Numbered from the stretch's first letter, positions 1-7,299 are shown. The stretch: DNA of 19,505 nt from Bacillota bacterium (GCA_023435645.1 JAEYRK010000111.1:1-19505); one strand, 5' to 3'. Notes: generated from the letters alone by a model not told the origin. Made by a program: numbers and translations.

Positions 1-525
1 CCTGTAGAAGGGAACCCGGAAGATGGAGCCCATCGTGGACCGAATCACCTTAGGATTATATAAATCAACACAGGTACTGTTTAAAATAACACCGGTGATA
101 CCGGCTCCCTCCGCTGTTCTAATCATAGTGCCCAGATTGCCCGGATCTCTGATATCCTCCAGTAGCAACAGGCAGGGCTTTTCTTTCGTAATCAGTTCCT
201 CTAAGGCGTACTGCGCACCTCTGACCAAGCCCAAGACTCCCTGGGGTGTCATGGTTTCAGAAACCTCATGAAATATCTTATCAGACACAATCTCATAGTC
301 TAAATCATAAAAAAAGCCGGGATCAGATCGTAGCTTCTCATGATAAAAGCTCTCAGATAAATAAGTCTTGGCAAGACTCCCAGCGAGCCTTGCCTCCTCA
401 AATATTCTAAGCCCTTCAATCACAAAAAGCCCCTGTTCTTCCCTTGCTTTGGATTTTTTGAGTAGTAGGGAGATATTCTTAATCTGCTGATTCCCCATAC
501 TGCTGATTACAGTAATTGGTTTCAT
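1..525 (-). CDS. TrmH/SpoU-family RNA 2'-O-methyltransferase, N-terminal 175 codons (cut by window edge)
   Basis: Reading the minus strand from an ATG at 525 gives an open frame of 175 codons that runs off the window at base 1, so the C-terminal third is missing. The start MKPITVISSMGNQQIK and the FVIEGLRIFEEA segment match the small substrate-binding domain that precedes the SPOUT methyltransferase domain in this family. The SPOUT motif 1 reads DPGNLGTMIRTAEGAG (about residues 126-141), and motif 2 begins NPKVIRSTMGSIFRVP near the cut. The family moves a methyl group from S-adenosylmethionine to a ribose 2'-OH in rRNA or tRNA; the target here cannot be told. An AAGGGG ribosome binding site lies about 9 bases before the ATG. 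It follows prfA on the same strand with a 93-base gap and is probably co-transcribed. The motif match is strong; the exact substrate is unknown. Confidence 0.93.
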   Translation of the reverse strand, partial: MKPITVISSMGNQQIKNISLLLKKSKAREEQGLFVIEGLRIFEEARLAGSLAKTYLSESFYHEKLRSDPGFFYDLDYEIVSDKIFHEVSETMTPQGVLGLVRGAQYALEELITKEKPCLLLLEDIRDPGNLGTMIRTAEGAGITGVILNSTCVDLYNPKVIRSTMGSIFRVPFYR

Positions 526-560
526 AATCTAGTCCCCTTACTTACTGTGATATGATAAAA

Positions 561-653
561 TTAGGCATTGTTCATGTTTGCAAGCTTTGCAGCCTTGATC
601 CAAGCCGATCAGGCTCGTTTAGGCATTGTTCATGTTTGCAAGCTTTGCAGCCT
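561..653. repeat. Direct duplication of the prfA 3' end (561-595 and 619-653)
   Basis: Bases 561-595 are identical to 619-653, a 35-base direct repeat at 58-base offset. The 619-653 copy encodes the last residues of RF1 (AAKLANMNNA and stop). The other copy lies in the prfA to methyltransferase gap and includes a second copy of the stop. With one extra base the match continues a few bases further. The filler between the copies contains GCCGATCAGGC (604-614), which is the inverse of GCCTGATCGGC at 650-660. The filler plus copy edge also folds as a local hairpin (591-615, AGCCT-t-GATC loop GATC-AGGCT). Confidence 0.9.
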
Positions 654-1692
654 GATCGGCTGCAATGAGACTGTCGATGATCTCCTGGAGATCGCCATTC
701 ATCACCTCATCCAGCTGATGTACGGTTAATTTAATCCGATGATCCGTTACCCGCCCCTGAGGGAAGTTATAGGTTCTGATCTTCTCAGAGCGATCGCCGG
801 TTCCTACCTGGCTCTTCCTCGCCTCTGCTTCGGCATTCTGTGCTTTCTCCAGCTCCATCTCATAAAGCCTGGAACGTAAAATCTTAATTGCCTTATCCTT
901 ATTCTTAAGCTGTGACTTCTCATCCTGGCAGGAGATTACAATCCCTGTTGGAATATGTGTCAGCCTTACGGCCGAGTCCGTTGTATTTACGCATTGGCCT
1001 CCGTTCCCTGAAGAACGGAACACATCGAACTTACAATCGTTTAAATCCAGTTCAATATCCACTTCCTCCGCCTCCGGCATAATTGCCACCGTAGCGGTGG
1101 AGGTATGAATCCTTCCGCCGGATTCAGTAACAGGCACACGCTGCACGCGGTGTACACCGCTTTCATACTTTAGCTTCGAGTAAGCTCCCTTACCGTTAAT
1201 CATGAAGATAACTTCCTTAAACCCACCTATTCCATTCTCATTCAGGTTCATCATATCTATCTTCCAGCGATTACGCTCTGCATACATTACATACATACGG
1301 TAAAGCTCTGCGGCAAACAGGGCCGCTTCATCTCCGCCGGCGCCTCCTCTGATCTCCACGATAACATTCTTTTCATCATTGGGATCCTTAGGAAGCAGCA
1401 ATACCTTCAGCTCCTCTTCAATCTTTGCGATCTTTGATTTACAAGCATTCAGTTCTTCCTTCGCCAGCTCGCGGATCTCTTCGTCCGACTCCTCCTCCAG
1501 CATGGCCAGACTCTCCTCCATACTGCTTTGAGTTGCCTTGTATTCCATATATTTCTCTGCAATTTCCGAAAGGTCGGAACGTTCCTTCATCATCTTGCGA
1601 TATCGGTTCTGATCATTTAAGATACCCGGATTTAGCATTTCCTCTTCTATTTCCCTGTACCTGATCAGGATATCCTCTAAACGGTCAAACAT
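619..1692 (-). CDS. prfA: Peptide chain release factor 1 (RF1)
   Basis: A 357-residue protein, the normal RF1 length. RF1 recognises UAA and UAG in the ribosomal A site and triggers peptide release. The N-terminal helical domain (about 1-100) is followed by the conserved RGGAGGDEAALFA segment (115-127). The codon-reading PxT tripeptide is PVT (187-189), which marks RF1 rather than RF2 (SPF). The catalytic GGQ is at 231-233 in SGNGGQCVNTTDSAVR. The residue after GGQ is Cys where E. coli has His; I believe this is common in clostridia. The Gln is the methylation target of PrmC, encoded immediately upstream. GGAGGAA precedes the ATG at good spacing. The final codons are duplicated downstream of the stop. 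The 121-base gap to prmC has no obvious promoter or terminator, so co-transcription is likely. Confidence 0.98.
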   Translation of the reverse strand: MFDRLEDILIRYREIEEEMLNPGILNDQNRYRKMMKERSDLSEIAEKYMEYKATQSSMEESLAMLEEESDEEIRELAKEELNACKSKIAKIEEELKVLLLPKDPNDEKNVIVEIRGGAGGDEAALFAAELYRMYVMYAERNRWKIDMMNLNENGIGGFKEVIFMINGKGAYSKLKYESGVHRVQRVPVTESGGRIHTSTATVAIMPEAEEVDIELDLNDCKFDVFRSSGNGGQCVNTTDSAVRLTHIPTGIVISCQDEKSQLKNKDKAIKILRSRLYEMELEKAQNAEAEARKSQVGTGDRSEKIRTYNFPQGRVTDHRIKLTVHQLDEVMNGDLQEIIDSLIAADQAAKLANMNNA

Positions 1693-1813
1693 ATTTTATT
1701 CCTCCATTATCTCTAAGATCTCTCCTGAACTCCCTTACGCAGGTATTCCTGTGACAGTGCTTCCATCTGTAAGCTTTCTAGCGGGCCTTACCCAGCCTTA
1801 CGTCTTTGCGTCT

Positions 1814-2644
1814 TTATGGCTTCCATGCACTGATCACCCGATCGAGACCACTGAAATCCTTTCTTACTACGATCTCCTCAAAGCCTTCCTGAGCCAGAAG
1901 CTGCTTCACTGCTTCTGCTTGATCACAGCCTATTTCAAAAAATACCCGGCCGTTCTCTGTCAGATGGCTCCTTAAACCCTCTATGATTCTGCGGTAAAAG
2001 ATCAATCCGTCCGCCCCGCCCTCCAAAGCAATCTGAGGCTCATGCTTCCTAACCTCAGGCATCAAGGCTTCGATCTCCCCTGTACGAATATAAGGGGGAT
2101 TGGAAACTATGATATCAAAGACACCGCTAACCTTCTCGTATAAATCACTTTCTATAAAGTCTACCTTCACCTGATGCTTCTTGGCATTCCTTACGGCAAG
2201 CTCAAGGGCTTTGTCGGAAATGTCAACGGCTGTTGCCTTTGCTATATTCCCCAGTCTGGCAAGGCTGATGATGATACAGCCTGAGCCGGTACATAGATCC
2301 AGCACCGTCTTACCGGAGCACTCCTTTTGAACCTCCTCCACAAGAAGCTCTGTATCCTGTCTCGGAATCAATACATGCTCATTGACTTCAAACTCCAGAC
2401 CCATAAATTCCTGACTCCCCGTAATATATTGAAGCGGAATATGATTTGCCCGTTGCTCCACCAGGCTGTGATACCGGGCTGCCTGATCCTCCGGTAGCTG
2501 TTCCTCCCTCCGAAGGAAGAACTCGGATCGACTAAGTCCCAGAACATAGGCAAGCAGATACCAAGAATCCAAATCGGCATCTGCTATCTCCTTCTTTTTC
2601 AGATGATCACGGGCGATCTGTAGATTTTCATAAAACGTACCCAT
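1814..2644 (-). CDS. prmC: Release factor glutamine N5-methyltransferase PrmC (HemK)
   Basis: A 276-residue class I SAM-dependent methyltransferase that methylates the glutamine of the GGQ motif in release factors, raising termination efficiency. The N-terminal helical substrate-recognition domain spans about residues 1-90 and ends in the conserved PLQYITGSQEFMGLEFEV and VLIPRQDTE segments. The SAM-binding motif I is VLDLCTGSGCI (114-124), followed by the acidic AVDIS (139-143). The catalytic NPPY, which holds the target glutamine, is at 182-185 in SNPPYIRTGEI. The ATG lies 20 bases after the DUF1385 stop, which indicates translation from the same message. Its Shine-Dalgarno (TAGGTC) is weak. 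Its substrate gene prfA comes next, the usual order in Firmicutes. Length and motifs are complete. Confidence 0.97.
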   Translation of the reverse strand: MGTFYENLQIARDHLKKKEIADADLDSWYLLAYVLGLSRSEFFLRREEQLPEDQAARYHSLVEQRANHIPLQYITGSQEFMGLEFEVNEHVLIPRQDTELLVEEVQKECSGKTVLDLCTGSGCIIISLARLGNIAKATAVDISDKALELAVRNAKKHQVKVDFIESDLYEKVSGVFDIIVSNPPYIRTGEIEALMPEVRKHEPQIALEGGADGLIFYRRIIEGLRSHLTENGRVFFEIGCDQAEAVKQLLAQEGFEEIVVRKDFSGLDRVISAWKP

Positions 2645-2664
2645 GGATGACCTACACTCTCTTC

Positions 2665-3948
2665 TTAATTTCCAATCTGCCTTGTGGCTTCCTTGTCATT
2701 GAAATCCAGATACTTATCCAAGGCCATTAAAATTTCATCATCCTCTTCCTCTGTCTTCCTCGTGATCTGCAGACTCCGGCTTTCCGACTTCTGCTGACTG
2801 CTATTGCCGCCAGCTTTGATGCTACTCATGGCCGGCTGGGGCTTTTTCACTCCCTGGTCCCTTCCATGAGATTTATTCTCAGAAGCAGCTCTATCCTTAA
2901 CGGTGGCCTTCTTCTCAGTATTATAGGTCTCAAGAAATGCCCTCCAATCAAATACTGCATCGACGGATTGAATCGCGATTTCAATCATGGAATCATCCGG
3001 CTCCTTCGTTGTCAATGACTGCATCCATAATCCCGGCTTACTTAAAATATTGATGATGATATGATCCGTTCTGCCTGCAAGTCGAATAAATTCATAGGAG
3101 ATTCCTGCAATCACCGGTACCAGCAGGACACGGGAAAGAACCCTAAGCAGAAGTGTCTCAGGCTGCAGGATGATAAAGAATATGACGCTGATCAGCATTA
3201 CCAGGAGCATGAAGCTGGTTCCGCAACGCTTATGCTGCTTGGATTGCCACCTAACATTCTCCAGCGTTAATTCAAAACCGTTCTCCAGGCAGTTGATGGT
3301 CTTATGCTCTGCACCATGGTACATAAATACCCGTCGGATATCGGGCATTTGGGAAACTGCCAGGATATAACCGATAAAAATCGCGATTCTTACTACCGCT
3401 TCTAAGATAGACAGCCAGAAAAAGCTATCAATCACCTGCCGAAATAGGTTAGATATCAATACAGGAAGCACCATGAAAAAGGTAATGGAAATTGCCAGGG
3501 AAATCACTACCGCAGCCGCCATTAAGAGAGCATTGGATTTCTCCTCCTTGCTCTCAGAAGAATCCTCCTTAGCGCTCTCAGCTACTGTCTTATTTGACCT
3601 CTTCACCGATTCTGTTGCTTGATTCTTCTCCTGTGAAGCTGCTTTCTTTGATTTGGCCTTTGCAGTCTTATCCTTCTTCCCGGATTTATTCTGTTCCTCT
3701 TCCTCTTCAAAGAAGCTGGCTGCAAAGTTCAGTACCTTAACACCGATTACCATGGAATCAACAAAAGCCAGCATCCCTCGGAAGATAGGAAGCTTAAATA
3801 ATTTAACCTTCTCTGAAAAATCCTTATGCGTCTTCTTCTCAATTGCTATTTCCTTATTCGGCTTACGAACTGCGATGGCGTATTCGTCCTTGTTCTTCAT
3901 CATTACGCCTTCAATGACAGCCATGCCCCCAATACCAGATGGTTTCAT
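2665..3948 (-). CDS. DUF1385 (YqhQ-like) membrane protein with large charged insertions
   Basis: 427 residues from the ATG at 3948. The N-terminal MKPSGIGGMAVIEGVMM is the DUF1385 signature, which decides this start over an in-frame TTG at 3987. Further family motifs are HGAEHKT (211-217), HKRCGTSF (239-246) and KPGLWMQ (304-310). Hydrophobic stretches at about 140-166, 178-199, 245-262 and 268-289 suggest three or four membrane segments. The family has no function I can state with confidence. This copy is long: a Lys/Glu/Ser-rich insert (about 81-138) precedes the first membrane segment, and an Arg/Lys/Ser-rich tail runs from about 345. As I recall, typical members are near 300 residues. It sits between rpmE and prmC, a common clostridial position. 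A terminator-like hairpin between it and rpmE may limit expression from upstream. Confidence 0.9.
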   Translation of the reverse strand: MKPSGIGGMAVIEGVMMKNKDEYAIAVRKPNKEIAIEKKTHKDFSEKVKLFKLPIFRGMLAFVDSMVIGVKVLNFAASFFEEEEEQNKSGKKDKTAKAKSKKAASQEKNQATESVKRSNKTVAESAKEDSSESKEEKSNALLMAAAVVISLAISITFFMVLPVLISNLFRQVIDSFFWLSILEAVVRIAIFIGYILAVSQMPDIRRVFMYHGAEHKTINCLENGFELTLENVRWQSKQHKRCGTSFMLLVMLISVIFFIILQPETLLLRVLSRVLLVPVIAGISYEFIRLAGRTDHIIINILSKPGLWMQSLTTKEPDDSMIEIAIQSVDAVFDWRAFLETYNTEKKATVKDRAASENKSHGRDQGVKKPQPAMSSIKAGGNSSQQKSESRSLQITRKTEEEDDEILMALDKYLDFNDKEATRQIGN

Positions 3949-3970
3949 AAAACACCCGAACCTTTCTTTA

Positions 3971-3991
3971 TGGTTTGCCTGCCGCAAACCA
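3971..3991 (-). other. Perfect 8-bp hairpin upstream of the DUF1385 start
   Basis: TGGTTTGC (3971-3978), a 5-base loop and GCAAACCA (3984-3991) form a perfect inverted repeat. In the minus transcript it sits just before AAAGAAAGG, the likely ribosome binding site of the ATG at 3948. It would bury the alternative TTG start (3987) in a stem. It has no U-tract, so it is a leader hairpin or operator rather than a terminator. Confidence 0.6.
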
Positions 3992-4015
3992 TCCTTTATC
4001 AGAATGATATAAATT

Positions 4016-4055
4016 TAAAAATAGGCTGAGGAAGTGAACCTCAACCCGATTTTTA
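4016..4055 (-). terminator. Bidirectional terminator-like hairpin between rpmE and DUF1385
   Basis: In the minus transcript GGGTTGAGG, a 7-base loop (TTCACTT) and CCTCAGCCT pair over 9 positions with G-U wobbles. They are flanked by an A-run on the left and TATTTTTAAATTT on the right. The plus strand also ends in a T-run (GATTTTT). It follows the rpmE stop by about 20 bases and precedes the DUF1385 leader, so it probably ends or attenuates rpmE transcription. Confidence 0.75.
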
Positions 4056-4072
4056 ACGCTTATACGTACTCT

Positions 4073-4282
4073 CTATTTATCCTGATTCATACCATATCTA
4101 CGGTTGAACTTCTCGATCGCGCCGCGAGCTGCAGCAGCCTTCTGCTGACCGGTATAAAACGAATGGCACTTGGAGCAGATTTCAACATGGATATCTTCCT
4201 TTGTTGACCCGGTTACGAATTCATTGCCACAGTTACAAACAACCTTGGCCTGAAAATACTTCGGATGGATTCCTTCTTTCAT
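4073..4282 (-). CDS. rpmE: 50S ribosomal protein L31, zinc-binding form
   Basis: 69 residues beginning MKEGIHPKYFQAKVVCNCGNEF, the canonical L31 start. Cysteines at 16, 18, 36 and 39 (VCNCGNEF and ICSKCHSFYTG) form the zinc site, so this is the C+ form rather than the cysteine-free paralogue made under zinc shortage. L31 bridges the 50S and 30S subunits. An AGAGGTG ribosome binding site precedes the ATG at good spacing. The gene lies 107 bases after rho, the usual Firmicutes neighbour, but has its own strong promoter just beyond the rho stop and a terminator-like hairpin after it. It can therefore be expressed separately from rho. Confidence 0.98.
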   Translation of the reverse strand: MKEGIHPKYFQAKVVCNCGNEFVTGSTKEDIHVEICSKCHSFYTGQQKAAAARGAIEKFNRRYGMNQDK

Positions 4283-4339
4283 GATTTCACCTCTTCATAT
4301 TCAAATAGTTCTTATATTGGTCATTATAATCATTCCAAT

Positions 4340-4358
4340 TTAACAAACAGCTTGTTAA
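4340..4358. promoter_or_regulatory. Perfect palindrome at the rpmE transcription start (possible operator or leader hairpin)
   Basis: TTAACAA (4340-4346), a 5-base spacer and TTGTTAA (4352-4358) are a perfect inverted repeat. It abuts the -10 hexamer and covers the expected start site. It could be a repressor site or the first hairpin of an L31 leader involved in autoregulation. No regulator can be named from the sequence. Confidence 0.5.
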
Positions 4359-4386
4359 TTATAGCACAGGTTGAAGTCCTATGCAA
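4358..4386 (-). promoter_or_regulatory. Sigma-A type promoter of rpmE
   Basis: On the minus strand TTGCAT (4386-4381), a 17-base spacer and TATAAT (4363-4358) form a near-consensus promoter. A TG lies one base before the -10 (TGCTATAAT), the extended -10 form. It starts immediately after the rho stop codon and gives an rpmE leader of about 70 bases. Confidence 0.85.
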
Positions 4387-4389
4387 TAC

Positions 4390-5853
4390 CTAAAAGACAA
4401 TTTTGGTCTTTTTGATGGTATCAATAAACTCCTGATTAGTTTTCGTTCGGAGAAACATATCTATGATCCTCTCCAGGGCCTCCTCAGACTTTAATCCGCC
4501 CAGGGCCTTTCTCATCAGATAGGTGGCCTCCAACTCCTGTTGACTTAAGAGCAGGTCCTCTCTTCTCGTACTGGACCTTGGAAGATCAATTGCAGGGAAT
4601 ATCCTCTTCTCTGATAGGTTACGATCAAGCACCAGCTCCATATTACCGGTTCCCTTAAATTCCTCGAAGACCACATCGTCCATCCTGCTGCCGGTATCCA
4701 CCAATGCAGTTGCTAAGATGGTCAGGCTTCCTCCCTCCCTCATGTTCCTGGCAGCACCGAAAAATTTCTTTGGCATATGGAGCGCTGCCGGGTCAAGACC
4801 GCCGGAGAGTGTTCTGCCGCTCGGCTGAACAGTCAGGTTATAGGCTCTTGCTAATCTGGTGATGCTGTCAAGCAGGATTACGACATCCTGCCTATGCTCT
4901 ACCAGACGCTTGGCCCGCTCAATCACCATCTCGGAAACCCGCTTATGGTTATCGGGAAGCTCATCAAAGGTGGAGTAGATTACCTCTACATTCTTTCCTT
5001 CAATCGATTCCTTAATATCGGTTACTTCCTCAGGACGTTCATCAATTAATAGAATAATCAATCTCATATCGGGATGATTTCTTGTAATGGCCTTAGCTAT
5101 CTGTTTTAGCAAAGTGGTCTTTCCTGTCTTAGGCTGGGAAACAATCATTCCTCTCTGACCCTTACCAATCGGGGAAATCAGATCCACCATTCTCATCGCC
5201 ACTCCGGCTCCGGGAGTTTCCAGATGGATTCTATCATTGGGGAAGATCGGTGTCAAATCCTCAAACTTCTTACGTCTCTGGGCTTCATTCGGATGGAAGC
5301 CGTTCACCGCTTTGATATAGAGGAGTGCAGAGAATTTCTCTGACTGACTTCTGACTCTGGTATTCCCTTCTACGATATCACCGGTCTTAAGATTGAAGCG
5401 GCGAATCTGTGCCGGTGACACATAGACATCGCTCTCCCCCGGTAGATAATTATCACATCGAATAAAGCCATAGCCATCGGGTAATACCTCTAGAATACCC
5501 ACCTTCGTCTCACCGCTGTCCAACTGCTCCATATCCGTATGAGTCCCTGGGGATCTTCTGTCCTCCCTGGGAGTCATCTGCGAAGTCCCGGGTTGAAGCG
5601 GATCCTCTCTGTATTGCTCTTCTGATCCTTCCGCCTGTCTGACCGGACTTACATCTCGAGGAGCACTTTTTTCTTCCTTTGGTTGCTTTCTCTCGTCGGC
5701 AGCTGTGCTTCTTACTTCCTGCTTCGTGAGATCATCCTTCTTTATTGCTTCAATTAGTTCACTTTTTTTCAATGCGGTTATATTTTTCAGTCCTCTTTCT
5801 TTTGCCAGTTCTCTCAGGTTAACCAGTGTCATTGAATCATAATGCATTTCCAT
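4390..5853 (-). CDS. rho: Transcription termination factor Rho
   Basis: 487 residues from the ATG at 5853. The frame stays open to an ATG at 5889, but AAAGGAG lies inside that extension at the right distance for 5853, and the Rho N-terminal fold starts at MEMHYDSMTLVNLRELAKERG. Order: N-terminal helical domain (1-40); polar, charged linker (about 41-115) absent from E. coli Rho; RNA-binding cold-shock-like fold with GILEVLPDGYGFIR (119-132); Walker A SQPKTGKTT (239-247); Walker B VVILLDS (324-330); and the SGGLDPAAL loop (350-358). Rho is a hexameric RNA-dependent ATPase that ends transcription of untranslated RNA. It is divergent from the malic enzyme gene and followed by rpmE. A candidate promoter and a leader hairpin lie at 5918-5975. 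Confidence 0.98.
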   Translation of the reverse strand: MEMHYDSMTLVNLRELAKERGLKNITALKKSELIEAIKKDDLTKQEVRSTAADERKQPKEEKSAPRDVSPVRQAEGSEEQYREDPLQPGTSQMTPREDRRSPGTHTDMEQLDSGETKVGILEVLPDGYGFIRCDNYLPGESDVYVSPAQIRRFNLKTGDIVEGNTRVRSQSEKFSALLYIKAVNGFHPNEAQRRKKFEDLTPIFPNDRIHLETPGAGVAMRMVDLISPIGKGQRGMIVSQPKTGKTTLLKQIAKAITRNHPDMRLIILLIDERPEEVTDIKESIEGKNVEVIYSTFDELPDNHKRVSEMVIERAKRLVEHRQDVVILLDSITRLARAYNLTVQPSGRTLSGGLDPAALHMPKKFFGAARNMREGGSLTILATALVDTGSRMDDVVFEEFKGTGNMELVLDRNLSEKRIFPAIDLPRSSTRREDLLLSQQELEATYLMRKALGGLKSEEALERIIDMFLRTKTNQEFIDTIKKTKIVF

Positions 5854-5917
5854 AATTTTAACTCCTTTGATTTGTAAATTGGATTTCATGGGGAATTCAG
5901 TAGAGATGATTTAGATT

Positions 5918-5939
5918 TAAAATCCCATAAGGGATATTA
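5918..5939 (-). other. Hairpin in the rho leader
   Basis: TAAAATCCC (5918-5926), loop ATAA, and GGGATATTA (5931-5939) pair at eight of nine positions. It lies between the candidate rho -10 (5970-5975) and the rho start, so it would form in the mRNA leader. Rho autoregulates through its leader in E. coli; a role here is only inference. Confidence 0.45.
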
Positions 5940-5969
5940 TCCATAGACAAATTTATTTACGTTCATTCT

Positions 5970-5975
5970 ATTATA
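5970..5975 (-). promoter_or_regulatory. Candidate -10 element for rho
   Basis: TATAAT on the minus strand (5975-5970), about 117 bases before the rho ATG. The matching -35 region is weak (TTTCCT at 17-base spacing). It is the best promoter candidate in the 257-base divergent region. Confidence 0.5.
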
Positions 5976-6027
5976 CACCTTGTCCCATAGAAAGGAAAGT
6001 ATTTTCTAAAAATATGCAATTGATGAA

Positions 6028-6079
6028 TTAGCACTACGGAAATGATTTACTTGCTTTAGAAAAAGCATAGTGCTAATAT
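6028..6079 (+). promoter_or_regulatory. Malic enzyme promoter with a 9-bp inverted repeat (CIRCE-like half-sites)
   Basis: TTGCTT (6051-6056), a 17-base spacer and TAATAT (6074-6079), with TGC just before the -10, form a plausible sigma-A promoter. TTAGCACTA (6028-6036) and TAGTGCTAA (6068-6076) are perfect inverses separated by 31 bases; the second arm overlaps the -10. A small GCTTT/AAAGC hairpin lies between them. The arms match the HrcA operator arms TTAGCACTC/GAGTGCTAA at 8 of 9 positions, but the known spacer is 9 bases. Confidence 0.55.
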
Positions 6080-6110
6080 GATAGGATAAATGAGTTAAGG
6101 TGGAAGACGT

Positions 6111-7280
6111 ATGGATATTAACGAAAAGGCATTAATAATGCACGAAAGCTGGAACGGAAAGCTGGAGATCACCTCGAAATGTCCGGTAAACTCTAAGGAG
6201 GCTCTGGCGATAGCCTATACTCCCGGTGTCGCACAGCCCTGCAGAGTAATTGCTGAGGATAAATCCGCTGCCTATCGGTATACCATGAAAGCGAACACAA
6301 TTGCAGTCATATCGGATGGAAGTGCCGTACTGGGTCTCGGTAATATCGGCCCCTATGCTGCCATGCCGGTGATGGAGGGCAAAGCCGTGTTGTTTAAGGA
6401 GTTTGGCGGAGTGAATGCCATACCGATCTGCTTGGCTACCCAGGATACAGAGGAAATCATCCGTACAATCGTAAATCTCGCTCCGGCCTTCGGAGGGATT
6501 AATCTGGAGGATATCTCGGCTCCCAGATGCTTCGAGATAGAAGCCCGTCTGAAGGAGCTTCTGGATATTCCGGTTTTCCATGATGATCAGCACGGAACAG
6601 CGATCGTTGTACTGGCAGGTGCGATCAATGCGCTAAAGGTCACCAGAAAACGCAAGGAGGACTGTCATGTCGTCATCAACGGGGCCGGTTCTGCCGGGAT
6701 TGCCATAGCTAAGCTATTGCTATCCTATGGCTTTCGTGAGCTTATCCTATGCGATAAGGATGGAATTATCTCAAGCAGCTATCCCAATTTAAACTGGATG
6801 CAGAAGCAGATGCTCTCAGTTACTAATCTGAACGATAAAAAGGGAGTTCTCTCCGATGCCCTGGTAGGTTCCGACCTCTTTATCGGTGTCTCAGTACCGG
6901 GTGCCGTAACCAAGGAGATGGTTGCCTCCATGAATCGGGATGCCATCATTTTTGCCATGGCAAATCCCATCCCGGAGATCATGCCGGAGCTGGCTAAGGA
7001 AGCCGGTGCAATGGTAGTCGCAACCGGTCGATCTGATTTTCCAAACCAGGTGAATAATGTGCTTGCCTTCCCCGGAATTTTCAAAGGTGCACTGGAGGGC
7101 CGAGCCGTACAGATTACAGAGGAGATGAAGCTGGCCGCCGCTGAGGCGATAGCCGGTCTTGTGATGGAAGATGAGCTATCAGCGGATTGTATCATGCCCC
7201 AGCCCTTCGATCCCAGAGTAAGTGATGTTGTCAGCAATGCCATAAAAGCACATATCGCACAATCCGTAGGAACGCTCTAA
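6111..7280 (+). CDS. Malic enzyme, short bacterial form (probably NAD-dependent)
   Basis: 389 residues, the usual length of short bacterial malic enzymes without a phosphotransacetylase-like tail. It oxidatively decarboxylates malate to pyruvate and CO2 in the cytosol. The catalytic domain shows AYTPGVAQPC (35-44, catalytic Tyr36), a Lys at 91 in MEGKAVLFK, the metal-ligand segment NLEDISAP (131-138) and HDDQHGTA (157-164). The Rossmann fold has INGAGSAGIA (189-198), and an Asp at 215 after the second strand favours NAD over NADP. MANPIPEI (283-290) and PNQVNNVLAFPGIFKGAL (311-328) are also conserved. AAGGTGG lies 7 bases before the ATG. It is transcribed away from rho. A perfect CTCGTC/GACGAG hairpin starts 4 bases after the stop (7285-7299) but lacks a U-tract. 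Confidence 0.95.
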   Translation: MDINEKALIMHESWNGKLEITSKCPVNSKEALAIAYTPGVAQPCRVIAEDKSAAYRYTMKANTIAVISDGSAVLGLGNIGPYAAMPVMEGKAVLFKEFGGVNAIPICLATQDTEEIIRTIVNLAPAFGGINLEDISAPRCFEIEARLKELLDIPVFHDDQHGTAIVVLAGAINALKVTRKRKEDCHVVINGAGSAGIAIAKLLLSYGFRELILCDKDGIISSSYPNLNWMQKQMLSVTNLNDKKGVLSDALVGSDLFIGVSVPGAVTKEMVASMNRDAIIFAMANPIPEIMPELAKEAGAMVVATGRSDFPNQVNNVLAFPGIFKGALEGRAVQITEEMKLAAAEAIAGLVMEDELSADCIMPQPFDPRVSDVVSNAIKAHIAQSVGTL

Positions 7281-7284
7281 TGCT

Positions 7285-7299
7285 CTCGTCTATGACGAG
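7285..7299 (+). other. Short perfect hairpin just after the malic enzyme stop
   Basis: CTCGTC, loop TAT, and GACGAG form a 6-bp stem with a 3-base loop. No T-run follows directly (TCAGACAG), so it is more likely an mRNA 3'-end or processing structure than an intrinsic terminator. Confidence 0.4.

Noticed and set aside
231..240. Cys after the GGQ of RF1 as a functional oddity (residues 231-234 of the protein)
   Set aside because: Gly-Gly-Gln itself is intact, and Cys at this place is, to my knowledge, a normal clostridial variant.
3949..3987. Start of the DUF1385 protein at the TTG at 3987
   Set aside because: The added 13 residues are not part of the family N-terminus, the TTG lies in a perfect hairpin, and AAAGAAAGG serves the ATG at 3948.
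6779..7243. Long minus-strand open frame (154 codons) inside the malic enzyme gene
   Set aside because: It is the reverse shadow of a well-supported conserved gene, has no ribosome binding site and resembles no family.
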